Below are positions 1 to 12,200 of a stretch of 64,000 nucleotides of DNA, in pieces (positions within the stretch are counted from its first letter, which is position 1; each line of letters opens with the position of its first letter). Under the pieces are notes generated by a model. It was not told where the DNA came from. It did no database searches and was given only the letters and a program-made list of their open reading frames with translations. Source of the DNA: Chelydra serpentina (taxonomy: Eukaryota > Chordata > Testudines > Chelydridae); contig JBAIAC010000004.1 in assembly GCA_037349315.1 (NCBI GenBank), forward strand, positions 78,236,501 through 78,300,500, written 5' to 3'. The position numbers and the translations under genes were made by a program.

Positions 1-75
1 AGATCTTCTGAGTCCAGTTCCTTAATCACAAAACCATTCTTCCTTTCTAAATGTATTATGGCATATACTGGAGGT

Positions 76-257
76 ATCATAGAATCATAGAATATCAGGC
101 TTGGAAGGGACCTTAGGAGGTCATCTAGTCCAACCCTCTGCTCAAAGCAGGACCAATCCCCAATTTTTGCCCCAAATCCCTAAATGGCCCCCTCAAGAAT
201 TGAACTCACAACCCTGGGTTTAGCAGGCCAATGCTCAAACCACTGAGCTATCCCTAT
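76..257 (-). repeat. tRNA-derived SINE with CR1-type tail, minus strand
   Basis: Read on the minus strand, the element opens with a tRNA-like promoter (A box TAGCTCAGTGG near 241-252; B box of the form GGTTGTGAGTTCAATTC near 200-216). It then passes through a GGGGCCATTTAGGG linker into a CR1-like 3' end (GGTCCTGCTTTGAGCAG..., CCTTCCAA) and finishes in short TCATAGAA repeats at the left edge. tRNA-headed SINEs with CR1-derived tails are known from cryptodiran turtles and rely on the LINE machinery. Non-coding; boundaries good to a few bases. Confidence 0.85.
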
Positions 258-2083
258 AGGTACAGGGACTGAAGTTATCATGGGTCAACACTTGGGACGA
301 CAAATGCTGTAAATGCCTTTAAAACAGATACATTTCTATAATACACCTTTCTTTCCAATACATGGAGCTCCCTCTTGTGCTACTTCAGGATAAAGGAAAC
401 ACCAGAAATAGCAATTCTTTCCTTCAGTTTTTCCTAGCTGGAACATAGATTCAGTTTTGCAGTGAGTCACTCAATGCAACTCTCAAAGCTGTGGGAGTAC
501 ATGCAGTGGTTGCAATTAAATCCTGACAACAGAGGAATATTCCCTTCATATTACCTGGAGTACAGAGGTAGTGTTACTTATTTACAAAGAAACTGAAAAG
601 ATTTTAAGGATCTCTACTGTTTTGTGGGAGATTGACTGTTTACCATGTTAGGCATTGGATCTGATTTGTATATCATAATTCAAGGTGCTAGTGATGATGA
701 ATGTTTTAGGTAAAAGATGTGTAATGCTTATATATCTACCAGGAAGCTGGGCTGTGCAGATCTTGGGAAAGTTCTAGGCAAAAGCTCTGAGGCAGAGAAA
801 AAGAGAGAGGGATGTTTTCCTTATTTCTAGTATAGCTCCTTGTTCATGGTTAGACAAAAACAATCCTCTTTATGATTCTGTAACATTGTCACATGACACT
901 CTCCTGGAAAGTTTTATAAAATCTACTCTCCCCAAATGGCTAAGTTTTCTGCTTCAAAGCGTCTAGGTTTTTATTTGACCTTGTAAAATGCCATCTGTAA
1001 TTTGCTTTTTTAAAATGTTCTGCAGCTTCAACAGTGAGCATATTTGAGAACAATATACAGCATATATTACTAGTCTTTCAGAAATCGCAGTCTGAGCAGC
1101 TAATACTAAACTCTTTTGCTATTTTATCGGGTTTTGATTTTTCTGGTTTAATACGGTACATGTGGGTCCGAAGACTCAGAGTTCAAAATTCTGGCCCTCT
1201 AAGGGCTGTGTTTTTGTAATCATTGCACCTGGGATGTCAGATCAGGAAGCAAAAAGAGGTTTAAAATTTGTCACCCATTCTACTGCGATTGATTAAACAG
1301 ATGTAAGGCGGCACTATCTGAAATCCAGGAATAAAATTATGGCATAATAATGACCTTTAATATTTGTAGGATATCTCATAACACATAGTAATGTGTCACT
1401 TTGAATAATGGAAAAGCTTTTCATCCACACTAGGAAATCAGAATTTTTTAGTTGGTCCAACATACAGTTTATGAGAGTACATTAAAATGCATTTCAGCCA
1501 TCCATCATCCAACATTTCATTCATTTTATTTTTATAGCACCCTTCATACAAGTGCCACAGAGTGTTTGATAGCAATATAAACTTAATTAAAAACACAACT
1601 AAGTAAATAGGACTGAGTTTTATAAACTGTAAGATTCTGAACGTGTAACCCTAAATGGAAAGGAAATCCACAGGCAGGGGACATAGGCGTTGACCTAGCA
1701 AAAACGTTCAAGCGTGGTCACACTGTTTTGTCTGGCTTTGTGATGTCAATGGAGCTACACAAAAAACTCAGGACAACATGCATAATAAAGGGGTTGCAGG
1801 ACCAGGAACAAAATATGCAAGGAACTGAGTACTGAGAAAATAATTTCACACTGTATTCTCACTAGTCCTTTGACATATGAGCTTAGTGATTGTCCAGGAG
1901 GATATGGGACCAGCTGAGCAAATCTCTTCAAGAAGGCCTAATTCCTCCAATTAGATCTGGTTGGGCAGACCCAATTCAATAATGGTGTGACTTCAGTAAG
2001 CTTGGGATCAGGCCCTAGAAACCATGTGAGCTCTTAACTATTTTAGTTATAGTGTGAATGGTAGTGAACACTAGTATTGCAGT
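258..2083. other. No recognisable gene or named repeat
   Basis: AT-rich sequence of about 1.8 kb. The 61-codon frame at 1034-1219 has no domain I recognise and no gene context. I see no splice-bounded exon, tandem array or terminal repeats. Confidence 0.5.
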
Positions 2084-2262
2084 TCATAGAATCTTAGAAT
2101 ATCAGGGTTGGAAGGGACCTTAGCAAGTCATCTTGTCCAACCCCCTGCTCAAAGCAGGACCAATCCCCAATTTTTTGCCCCAGATCCCTAAATGGCCCCC
2201 TCAAGGATTGAACTCACAACTCTGGATTTAGCAAGCCAATGCTCAAACCACTGAGCTATTCC
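2084..2262 (-). repeat. tRNA-derived SINE with CR1-type tail, minus strand
   Basis: Second copy of the SINE at 76-257, same orientation and same tail type: TCATAGAATCTTAGAAT at the left edge, CR1-like body, then tRNA-like head ending near 2262 at the A box (CCACTGAGCTA read on plus). It differs from the first copy by scattered substitutions, so it is a separate insertion rather than a recent duplication. Confidence 0.85.
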
Positions 2263-2697
2263 TCCCTCCCCCACCCCCAAAAGTAGTTCATAAGCTCCTG
2301 GTGTTAAATGTTCCTAAGTTAATCTTTCACCTTTCACCTCAAATCTTTCACCTTTCAGGAAGAAATTTTCATGACTTAGTCACCATGAATTTGTGTGTGT
2401 AAAGTTTGAGTAAAAAACATTGTCATTTTTGAGTTCTTTGGTAACAAAACAAGTTTTCCCATGTATGCAAAATGGTCTCAGTCAGTAAAAAGATGTACTG
2501 AATTATTCCCCTTTTAAAAAGTTGACACCTCCTGATTTTTGATTGCTTAAAGGGACTCCGTCAACTTAAAGGTACTATTTTATATAATGTATATTTAGGG
2601 TTCCCATGAATAGTCTTTCCGTCTACATTTTTAGTTTGATCTGCAATGTGAGTTTGTGGCAGGTTAATGTCTCAGTCAGATGTTCTGTAGACCCTTC

Positions 2698-2954
2698 GGG
2701 TATATCTACACTGTAGCTGTGAGTGAGCCTCCTAACAAGGGTAGTCAGACATGTGCTACTTCTGCTTGATCTAGCAAGCTAAAAATAGCCGTAGGAACAT
2801 CGTGGCATGGGTAGAAGCCCCCCACGCCCCACTCCACGACTCCATGGGTGTGAGCTCAGATGGTTAGCCTGTGCCAGAGTATCTACACAGCTATTTTTAT
2901 TACGCTAGCTTGAGCAGAGTTAGGCATGCTCCCAGTTGCAGTGTAGATGTACCC
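2698..2954. mobile_element. MITE (non-autonomous DNA transposon)
   Basis: A 257-bp element with terminal inverted repeats. The left end GGGTATATCTACACTGTAGC matches the reverse complement of the right end, GGGTACATCTACACTGCAAC, with a few mismatches. It has no coding capacity. The core shows further partial palindromy (AGCTAAAAATAGC on the left, AGCTATTTTTATTACGCTAGC on the right). I could not identify a convincing TSD, so the superfamily is undecided. The MITE at 28807-29091 has similar ends. Confidence 0.7.
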
Positions 2955-3262
2955 TTATAAACATCATTTTATAAACAGGGTAGCCTTGGGAGCGTAGCCC
3001 TCAAGCATGTGCTGTTGTCACTTTCAGGATTTTCCCAGAAATACAAGAGGATACAGTTGTGGGAAGAGTAGGGCAGCTGAGCTTAGAGCACCCTTCCATT
3101 ATGGGTTGAAGACAGAAGAAGAGGAGCCAGTTGGATGCCCCTAAAGCTTCCATGATGGTTGGTAGGAGGTGCTACTGTAGGCCCAACTGAATCACTGGTA
3201 TGATATTGCATGGATAGGGCCCTCTTCTCCTTGAATGCTATTCTACAATGGGGCGGGAGGGG

Positions 3263-3470
3263 TGGGGGATAGCTCAGTGGTTTGACCTGCTAAACCCAGG
3301 GTTGTGAGTTCAATCCTGGAGGGGGCCATTTAGGGATCTGGGGCAAAAATCTGTCAGGGGACAGTACTTGGTCCTGCTAGTGAAGGCAGGGGACTGGACT
3401 TGCTGACTTTTCAAGGTCATTCCAGTTCTAGGAGATTGGCATATCTCCATTTATTATTATTATTATATAT
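3263..3470 (+). repeat. tRNA-derived SINE, alternative tail, plus strand
   Basis: tRNA-like head with A box TAGCTCAGTGG near 3270-3280 and B box near 3299-3315, then the GGGGCCATTTAGGG linker. The tail differs from the copies at 76 and 2084: it runs TTGGTCCTGCTAGTGAAGGC... to TTCTAGGAGAT and ends in TTATTATTATTAT (about 3452-3468). About seven bases are missing between the A and B boxes compared with the copy at 42632 (GTTTGACC versus GTTTGAGCATTGGCC). Confidence 0.85.
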
Positions 3471-4194
3471 GAAACAATATTTCTCACTTTACACATTTAA
3501 CTCGGACCTTAGAGCAGCTGATCTCTTCTCGTTCTCCCCTGTAAACAGCCTGGAGAGAGTGCATACCACTTCCACAATGGTGTAAGAGGCTGATGATGTT
3601 TTCATGCCAGTACATGTGAGCAGCAAGTATCAGGATGTCTGAACAGCACCTCTGGCTTGACAGAGGAATTAATATATGAAAATAAGCTGTGAAGCTGGAG
3701 AATTTCAAATCCAATTGGAAAACAAATGTCACTGATAGGTTCCTAAGGTGCTACCAGTAACAACAGAAGCTAATAATGGCTTTGAAAAATATGATTTTCA
3801 AGTTGAAGTTTCTTTAACTATACAAGCTTAACATTATAATAATATAGTTATGGGGGGTTTGCCTTTATTATTATTATTTTTCATATTTTTATCATCATGC
3901 CTCAAACGTTTACATTGTCGTCTGTGAAACCTACAAGAAATTAGCCTAATAATTACGGGTAAATAGAATCACAGTTAATGTGCCTGTTTCCATTAAAATA
4001 ACAAAGGTTCTGGATGTGTATGCATTTACAACTGTCTAGATGTTGACTGTACTGGTCATGTTAAGCCCTGATCTAGCAATTAGATCTGTTTTCACAGACA
4101 TATGTTGCGGTCCTTTGACTGCCATGGAACTCAGCATGAGCAGAGATCTCATGTCAGCAGATCTCATTGCAGGAATGGTGCCTCTGGCTGTAAT

Positions 4195-4320
4195 GTATTT
4201 GGGGCAGCAAGTGTCTTATGATGTGACTGTACAGTTCCCAGTACAATGGGGCCCTTATCCTGATCAGGGCTTCTGCTACCCCTGATAAATAAATAAACAA
4301 ATAAATAACATTAAAAATGT
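4195..4320 (+). repeat. Old interspersed repeat 3' end with AATA-rich tail
   Basis: Contains CAGTACAATGGGGCCCTTATCCTGATCAGGG followed by a TAAATAAATAAACAAATAAATAA tail at 4285-4308. The wording resembles the block at 5030-5180, indicating two decayed copies of one old family ending in an A-rich tail. I cannot name the family; an L2/CR1-related non-LTR source is a guess. Confidence 0.5.
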
Positions 4321-5029
4321 GTGTTCATATGAGTATAATTTTCATTAAAAACACCTTAGTCCTGTTAATAATGTGCCTTTGTTAAACGCAAATGACAAGT
4401 GCTATAAAAGAAAGCAAAAAGCCCTGAAATATGAAAAGCAAAAATTAAAATTACATATTTAATTGATATATTAAAGATGAACAGAAAGGTTGGTGCATCT
4501 ACACTTGACAGTTACAGTTGTCACAAAATGAGCTTGACATTTAAATGTCAAAATTATTTATATGCATATGCTATTTTTATAGGGTTTACATAATCTTTAA
4601 TAATTCTGGTATTTCCCTTCACCTTGTTTTGTGTTGCAGTCTTCTAATTTCACCTAGAATTTCTGGCTCAGTGGTGCATACTTTATCTATTAACCCTATA
4701 TATTTTGTATGTACAAAGAAAATGGCCTCCTAGGAATGGGGGGTTGGTGCCAAACCCTCACCTACCACCTTCCTCAAGCCTCTTCACTTCAGCTTCACTT
4801 CATACCTGCCCCTTATACCCGCCTCCTTCCTCCCCTGCCTGGTCCCCCTTCTCCTTCCCAATAGTCCCTTGTCCCTTTCCTTGTCCTTCCATTCATCTCA
4901 TCTCCTCCTAACTATACCCCACTGATTTAATTAATCAAAAAGGAAGAAAAGAAAAACCGTGGGACTTCTACGAAGTTTGGTGCCATCACATTTTTCACTT
5001 GCCCGCATGTTAGACCTCTTCCCCCCACT
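4321..5029. other. No recognisable feature
   Basis: AT-rich up to about 4700, then a pyrimidine-rich stretch (about 4740-4920) of C/T runs that produces spurious Pro/Ser-rich frames. No gene seen. Confidence 0.45.
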
Positions 5030-5180
5030 GTCTGTCTTGCCTACTTAGAGTTGTAAACTCTTGGGGAAGGATTGTATATTATTCCATGTCTATTCAGTGT
5101 CTAGCACAATGAGGCCCCTATCTTGGCTGGTCCCTAGGCACGACCATAAGAAACACAATTAACAATAGTAATCTACAGCA
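5030..5180 (+). repeat. Old interspersed repeat 3' end
   Basis: Runs from CTTAGAGTTGTAAACTCTTGGGG through GTCTAGCACAATGAGGCCCC to an A-rich end. Same motif order as 4195-4320 (GTCTAGCACAATGxGGCCC then a tail), so a second copy of that family. Confidence 0.5.
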
Positions 5181-6835
5181 AAATGAGATGCTGCCTAAAA
5201 TGCCACAATAACAATAATACTATTTTACACTTGTATATAATCTTGGGGAGTAATGAGGGGCTGTTGGTTCTCAACTGAGGCTCAAGAGAGGGAACTGACT
5301 GAATCCCCACATAAACATAGAGTTGGGGCTGATGACTGTATTGTTTCATAGCAATTAATATCATTCAAAGGGGGTGGGGAATGGATGCAGAATAATAAGT
5401 AGAGTAAAATGAAATGTGGAATAAACAAACAAAATGGGTAAGCTGTGGAGTGCTATAAATTGTGTGGCTACTTGTGTAGGAAGTTCATCATAATGTGTTA
5501 GCGGCTCTGGGACTCGTGATTATTGTGGTCACCCCAAACTTGTGGCAATAAAACGTGAGCATCCAACATTATACACAATATGAAGAGAAGCATAAAGAAT
5601 AATACCCTATATTAATATAATCTCATGGAGATATTTTAAAAGGAAGAACATAGCTATCTGTAAATAGTATCACTTCATTTTCAGTTATTTTAGTGAAATA
5701 CTTAATAAGCAATTAAGACTCAATGGGTTTGATCCAAGGTCACCGAGATTTGGATTAGGTCAATAGAGTTTGATCCTGTACCCACTGAAATCAATGGCAA
5801 AGCTCCCATTGACTCAATGGTGCAGAATCAGGTCACTAGTATTTAGGAAAAGGGGAAGGGACCACTGGGCTAGGTGTGTACAGTGCATTTGAAGTTTACA
5901 GATGGAGGCACAAAATTACACATGAAAAGAAACCAAGATATTTTCAGAAGAAAATCTGAAATGTCTAGTGCAATTGCAAATAATTGTTTGTTTGCACTTG
6001 TCATTTGGCACATTCAAAGCAGATAGACTGCAGACACAACTGGGAGAAGTGTTTATCAGCTTTCCAAAATATTCAGGAGGAAATAGATTTTGTCTGCATT
6101 TACACACATTTACTCATTGGTATATATAAGGGCATCTGGATGATACAGCTAGATAGAAGTCCCTTCCTACTTATTCTCTCATTAGTACTATGTACTCAGC
6201 TTCTAACAGAATTTAAACAAAAAATAGCCTAAAAATAATTAGTAGCTGCTGAAAGCTAATTTGCAATTAGCTGAGATAAAACTAGCAATTATTATATTAC
6301 TTTATATGTAAAATGTTTTTCTTTCTGAACCTCCATTGACTTCCTCACTGGTGCCCATATATTTTGTAGTACCTCTCAAATCAGTGAATGTGGTGGTGTG
6401 GGCTCACAGGAGATCCTGGCAACTACTTGTTACAATTCTGCCCCTAAACAGAAAGGAAGGTGGGGATAATTCCCTGCTTCTGAAGGAAATGCCTGTTCTC
6501 TAGATACTGCTAATTATCTTTACCAGGAGTGATTCAACAGTGGGGCTCATTTAAAGAAATGTTTCTGAAGCACCATATTTCTTGCACTTGGAATTCAATA
6601 GATCCAGTAAATATTAAGATTTAGGTTTACATTTAAATTCACGGAGAATATCCTAGGGTTCCCCTATAAAGTATTGATTCCCTTTCCCCATTTAAAATGA
6701 CTCAGGGTGAACACTGTGCTGGGCTATCAATACTATTCCTAATATAATTTTTCAGGACCAAAGTATTAATGTTTTCAGAAATGTGCAGCTGATCTCCCAC
6801 ATAACGCAGGCTGAAGAACCTCACCAAGTAAACTT
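5181..6835. other. No gene; one short palindromic repeat
   Basis: AT-rich. Near 5755-5840 there is a small imperfect palindrome: GTTTGATCCTGTACCC on the left, GGTGCAGAATCAGGTCAC on the right, with AATCAATGGCAAAGCTCCCATTGACT between. This is typical of short inverted repeats scattered through this window. Nothing else is recognisable. Confidence 0.45.
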
Positions 6836-7603
6836 TGCATAAAGCCCATAACTTCTGTCTGAGCTAGAAAGATTTAAAGACTTCAAATGATGGAGAATCC
6901 TCCACATCCCTACATAAGTTGTTCTGATGGTTAGTTCCCTTCACTGTTAATAATTTGCCCCTTATTTCTCTTCTGAATTTGTTTCACCTCAGCTTCCAAA
7001 CACTGGATCTTTTATACCTTTTTCTGATATATTATAGAGCCGTCAACTGTCAGAAATCTCTTAGCCTTTGGATAAACTACATTGAGCTTTTAAAGCCTTA
7101 CTATAAAGCAGTGTTTTCCCCAGACATCAAATTATTCTTATACCTCTTTTTTGAACCATCTCCTATTTTTCAAAATCTTTTTTAAAGTGTGGACACCAGA
7201 AGTGGATACAGTATTCCAGTAATGGTCTCATTAATGTCACATACAAAGCTAATAACAACTCCCTATTCCTATTTAATAGTGCCCTGCTTATAAATCTGAG
7301 GATCACATTTTGCCCTCTTAGCCACAACATCACACTGGAAGCTCATGTTCAGCAGGCTAGCTACCATGACTCCTTAGTTCTTCTCAATGTCACTGCATTC
7401 CAGATCATAGTCCTCCCTTCCCCGCATTTTCTAAGTGAGGCCTACATTCTTTATTCCTAGATATATGACCTTTCATTTGGCTGTCTTAAAATGCATTTTG
7501 TTCAAATTAACTCACCTTACCAGGTTGGCCTATATAACTGACGTATTTGCAACATTATTACCACTCCCCTAATTTTTGTGTCATCTGCAATTTTTACCAG
7601 TAG
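6836..7603 (-). pseudogene. Old CR1 LINE, 3' part of ORF2 and tail (left half of a split copy)
   Basis: Minus-strand remnant of a CR1-clade non-LTR retrotransposon. Its reading frame enters at the right edge with KIADDTK, the reverse transcriptase catalytic A/F-D-D motif, then decays quickly through stops and frameshifts. The left part matches the end region of CR1 elements (AAGCCCATAACTTCTGTCTGAGC on plus, and GATGGAGAATCCTCC corresponding to the conserved GDGEST segment). The upstream half of the same copy lies at 12806-13720, beyond a 5.2-kb insertion. Much more diverged than the CR1 at 58546-60545, so older. Non-functional. Confidence 0.75.
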
Positions 7604-8896
7604 GGCCGGATTAACTTTTTGTGGGCCCGGTGCCAAACATATTTGTGGGCCCCCCTGGGGAATAATTGTAAAAGGGGCCGGGGGCAAAAACACAGTGGGG
7701 CGGGAGATAGGGTTGGTCCCTGGAGCAAGGGAGGGGCCAGGGATAAATTGCAAGTGCAGCAGGGCTGGGGAGGGGGGGTAAACAGGATGCCCCTCCCACC
7801 CCTGCCCACATAGAGTGGGTACCTACCTGATTCTAGCCTATTCTCTTCATCTCTCTCTGCACTGAGCTGCCTCTCCTCCCGCAGCAGCAGGACAGGTTCT
7901 CTTCCAGCCCTCTGGGATGGGTGTTGGGAGTGGGAGGAGTGGAGGCTAATGTGGTTACTCCTCTAACCGGACTTTTAGTTTCCAGTCAGCACTGCTAACT
8001 GGACACACAGTCCCATTTTCTACTGGAGTTTCCAGTCTAAAACTGGATACCTGGCAACAGGGGTGCCAGAGGAGCAAGTGGTGGGTGGGCTAGGGAGTGG
8101 AGAGGAGCTAGTGGGCAGGGCCATGTCTGCTGTACTGCCCAGGTAGGTTGGAGACTGTGGGGATCAGTTGACACAGTATCCCCAGCCCAGGTGATGTGAC
8201 AGCCAGTGGTGGATTTAGAGTTAGTGGGGGCCCCGGCCCTGTGCTCAGCTTCATTTTTGGGGCCTCTCCTTGAGACCCAGCCAAGAAAGAACATTCTCTC
8301 TTATCTCCCCCCTGCCCCTGTTTCATTCTTTTTTTCTTCATCCTCCTCCTATAAGTAATAGGAAGTAAATGAAAATAAAGTGAGGTACCTTGGTTGTTCG
8401 TGTAGTCTAACTTATTTTTCCATAGACCACATGAAAATTGCGGAGGGTCTTGACGAACCACTTAATGATCTTTCCAAATGTTGTTGGTGCCATTACCTAA
8501 CTATTGTAAAGCGCTTTGGATAAGAGCACTTTATAAAAAAAAATTTTTTTAAATGTTGGGATGCAGGGTCTGGCCAGGAGCTAGGGTGAGGGAGGGGGAT
8601 CAGGGTTGGGGCAGGAGGTTGGGGTGTGGAGAGCTTACCTGGAGCAGCTCCTGTTTGGTGCAAGGGGTGAAGGTGGGAATGGGGTGTGTGTGCAGAAGCT
8701 CCCATTTGGTGCTCAAGGTGGGGGTGCGGATGTGGGGGGTGCAGGAGTCAGGGGAGGGGGCTGGGGAGGTGTCAGGGCTGGGGGTTTGTGAGGAGGGTTC
8801 AGGGGGCTGGGCAGAGGACTGGGGATGTGGGCTGGGGTCGTGGGGGTGCTCACAGCAGAGGGCTGGAGGTGGTATGCCCCGATTCCACTCCCTTCC
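7604..8896. mobile_element. GC-rich non-autonomous DNA element(s), ends unresolved
   Basis: Begins with GGGCCGGATTAAC, typical of hAT-like termini, immediately after the interrupted CR1. A second terminus-like motif, CAGTGGTGGATTTAG, lies at about 8205-8219. The stretch 8560-8880 is a degenerate G-rich tandem repeat (units around GGGGTGCAGGAGTCAGGG), which explains several long spurious frames on both strands here. CCAGTA occurs at both outer junctions of the whole block (about 7598-7603 and 12808-12813) and may be the remnant of the target duplication. Which left end pairs with which right end is unresolved. Confidence 0.5.
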
Positions 8897-8904
8897 CCAA
8901 GGCC

Positions 8905-9199
8905 CATAGGCGCCGACTTCTGGTGGCGCCGGTGGGGGCTGACGCCGGGCCCTGCCCCCGACACCGGGTGATGTTGCGGGGCCCCGCCCCCGACGCCAAC
9001 GCAACGTCACCCAGCGTCGGGGGCGGGGCCCCGCAACATCACCCGGTGCTGTGGTAAGCTTGCCGCGGGTCCCGGGACTGGCGGGGAGCTGGGCACGGGC
9101 CCCGGGAATGGCGGGGAGCTGCCGGTGGGTGCTCTGCACCCACCAATTTTTCCCCGTGGGTGCTCCAGCCCCGGAGCACCCATGGAGTCGGCGCCTATG
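8905..9199. mobile_element. Palindromic hAT-type MITE with perfect 8-bp TSD
   Basis: 295-bp element with 13-bp perfect terminal inverted repeats (CATAGGCGCCGAC at 8905-8917 and its complement at 9187-9199), flanked by an exact 8-bp duplication CCAAGGCC (8897-8904 and 9200-9207), the TSD size of hAT transposons. The centre holds a second, internal inverted repeat with perfect 35-bp arms (8962-8996 and 9014-9048) around a 17-base loop. It is very GC- and CpG-rich compared with its surroundings. No coding capacity. A 34-bp piece of the same family sits in the CR1 at about 17232-17265. Confidence 0.88.
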
Positions 9200-9220
9200 C
9201 CAAGGCCCCACCGCAACCTC

Positions 9221-12200
9221 CAGGGCCGGCCCACAACATTTTGTCACCTGAGGCGGGGAGCTCAAATGATGCCTCCATGCCCCCTCGCTTGGGCCAAAAC
9301 TTTGAAAGGTCTCAGTTCTGCCTTCTTCCTGTTCTACTCCTCTCGTGGTACTGCTCTATCTACCCCAACAAAGGAGAACTAACAACTTAAAATGCCTTGT
9401 TCAAAAATTTTAAGTAACACTTAACTTTTAAACGCCTGAACAGCAAATGTAACTTTTCTTGTCTGCATAGTAAACATTGCCATTTTTATCTGTTTGAATA
9501 ATCAAAGTGGTGCTTTCCGTGCCTTCTTGATTGCAAAGTTTTGAACTGCTTCTGCTTCCTAACGGTCCACAGTCTGGGCCAGCTCATGCTCTATTGAGAT
9601 GGTTGGAAGGCCGACCAGCCTCTCCTGTGTCATTGTGGAGCATAGATGTGTTTTTATTAACTTCAGCTTGGAGAAGCTGCGTTCTCCACTGGCAACTGTT
9701 ACAGGAAATGTTAGAAGTATGAGCAGAGCAAAAAAAGCATTTGGAAAGAGGGTGGTCATCTTATTTGTACACATATATTCTAGAACAGCCTTTGGAGTTG
9801 ATCCTGCTGAAATGTATCTTGAAAGGGCTTTCAGTGCATCACCTAAATCACTCGCATCAACATTGTGCATGTCATCATGTGTCACTGTTTCTAGTGCCCT
9901 GCATTGCTGGTGCAGGTCTTCTTCAGGTATAATGAGGAGTTTTGGAATATCATACAACATCCCAAATATACTGCTGTTTTCCTTGAGCTGCATGAAATGT
10001 TCTTCAACCGACTGCATTGCACAATCTAGCATCTGGTTAAAGAATTCAACTTTGAATTGTTGTTTGGGGTCTCTTATTTTGATTATGAGGCATGGGATAA
10101 TCCCATGTCTTCTTCGGTGACTCTTGAATGGATGGGAAAATAGCTTCAGGGTGAAGTTCTTCTGCCAACTTCTGTGCACTCTTCAGAACATTTTGAAATC
10201 TCTCATCTGACCGGTAAGACTGGAGGTATGACTTTTCTTTGTCCAGTGGTGCCATTGCTCCAGATACATCAAGGTCAACACCTTGGAGTCTCTTGCTTAC
10301 AACATTTATTTCAAACAGTATGTCATGCCATAACACTAAGCCACACAGAAATGTGAAGTTATGTATGTTTCTGGTGATTCTATTTCCCCCTGCCACTGTT
10401 CTCCCATGAACAGTTCCTGTCATAGCATTATCCTCCATAATGGCAACTATGGCATCATCTATCTTCACAATTTGGTGTTTGATAGGCTTTATTGCCTCCA
10501 CTCGACTTTCCCATTGTGTGGCACTCAGTGGTTTCAGTGTCAGAGAGGATGTTCCCATATGTTACTTCAAAATTTGCTATCGATGAGTTGATGCAGAGAA
10601 AAATACATAGATGCTTTGAATTACATTAAAAAAAATTCAGCAGCCTCACTAGAAGTTGATGCTGCATCACTGACCACCAAGTTCAATGAATGAGAACTGC
10701 ATGGGACAAAAAAAAAGCTCAAGGGTTTAACTCTTGGATCAATGTCTGCACTCCTCTGTTCTTTCCTCTCATGTTATCATAGCCCTGACCTCTCGTGTCA
10801 GCTATCGCAATTCCCGTATCTCCCAGCTTTTTAAGAAGCACATTTGTCATACCAGCTCCTGTAGTATCATCAATGTCAATAAATTCTAGAAAATGCTCTG
10901 ACAGTCACCATTGCAGGGACATTTTCACTAGGTTCTGTTGTTGTTACAAAATGCACCATTAAAGTCATTTGTTCCGTATGGCTGATGTCAGGTGTGCAGT
11001 CCAGAATAACAGAGTAATATCTTGCTGACTTCAGAACTGCCACAATCTTCCATTTGACTTTTGTTGCCAGTAACTGTGTATCTCATTTTGAATTGTTTTT
11101 CCAAGGTAGTGGGGAGTGTACATTTCTTGGGTGGTAACTCTTCTTAGATGCTCCTGGAGCACAGCATCAAACTCAGCCATCAGCTCCACAATTTTAAGGA
11201 AGTTTCCATTGTTTGGCACATACAGCTGATCTGAAGTGCCACGCAGTGCTAGGTTTTGGGTAGCAAGCATTCCACAATGGCAATGAGCCTTTTCAGAACA
11301 TTTTGCCAGTAAAGAGACTCTGATGCAATCTTCTCTTGATGCTGATCATCTATGGTGGCTTTTAACCTGAGTTTCATCTCAAGATCTTTCCACCTATGGA
11401 ATGCTCTCTGGTGATTTGCTGCCTTCTCATGGCATGCCAGATTTCTAGCCAGATTTTTCCAATCCTTTGTTCCTGTAGAACTCAGTGTGGCTGGAACATT
11501 AGACTGGAAGAGTTTGCAACAAAAACAGTATGCAGCATTCTGGGTTTTTGAGTACATAAGCCGTGGCCTCTCCACTTTGTCACCATTGGGGATTTCACGC
11601 CAGTAATGTGTTGGATGGAAACTTCTATTTTCATTGTCTTCGGGGAACATGAAGTTTTTCACTTGCTGTGGCCTATGCAGTACAAGGAAGTTCCTCAGGC
11701 TACTGCTCAAGTGGGTCCACAGTCCTGGATCATCTAGAATTAAGGAACTAAACACAGCAGCAGCTGTTTTTCGCGCCTCCACCACATTCTTCTCCAACCT
11801 ACACTTTTCTTCAGGAATGTGCACGGTTACATCCATTTGAGATGGAGATATGGACGCTGCAATAGCTGCCAGATCACCTGCCCTCTGACTGGAAAATCAG
11901 GCATCTCCTCACCACTCACTTCCTCACTGGGGCTGGAGGGCTCACCATGAACATTTGTGTCTATGTATCTCAGGAGAGCTCCTTCCTGCTTAGATAGAAA
12001 AGCTTCCTTTGCTTTCTTTCTTTTTCTGAATGCTGCCCCAGAGGGGCATTTTCTTCTTTCACTCATGACTGCTGTTTTGTGCCAGCTATAGTGGCTCTCA
12101 AGACTCAGTTGAAGGGGACAAATAAGCAGGCTGGTAGCAGGGCCTGAGTGAGGGAAGATATCAGTGTCTTAAGGGCCTAACAGGCTCCTACTACTTCAGT

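Noticed and set aside
8600..9265. 221-codon minus frame rich in Pro/Ser/Arg
   Set aside because: Lies over the G-rich minisatellite and the palindromic MITE; open only because GC-rich sequence lacks stop codons. No domain, and similar frames are open on the other strand.
10046..11836. Host ZMYM-type gene with exons
   Set aside because: Segments are contiguous without splice signals, contain stops and frameshifts, and lie between hAT terminal repeats.
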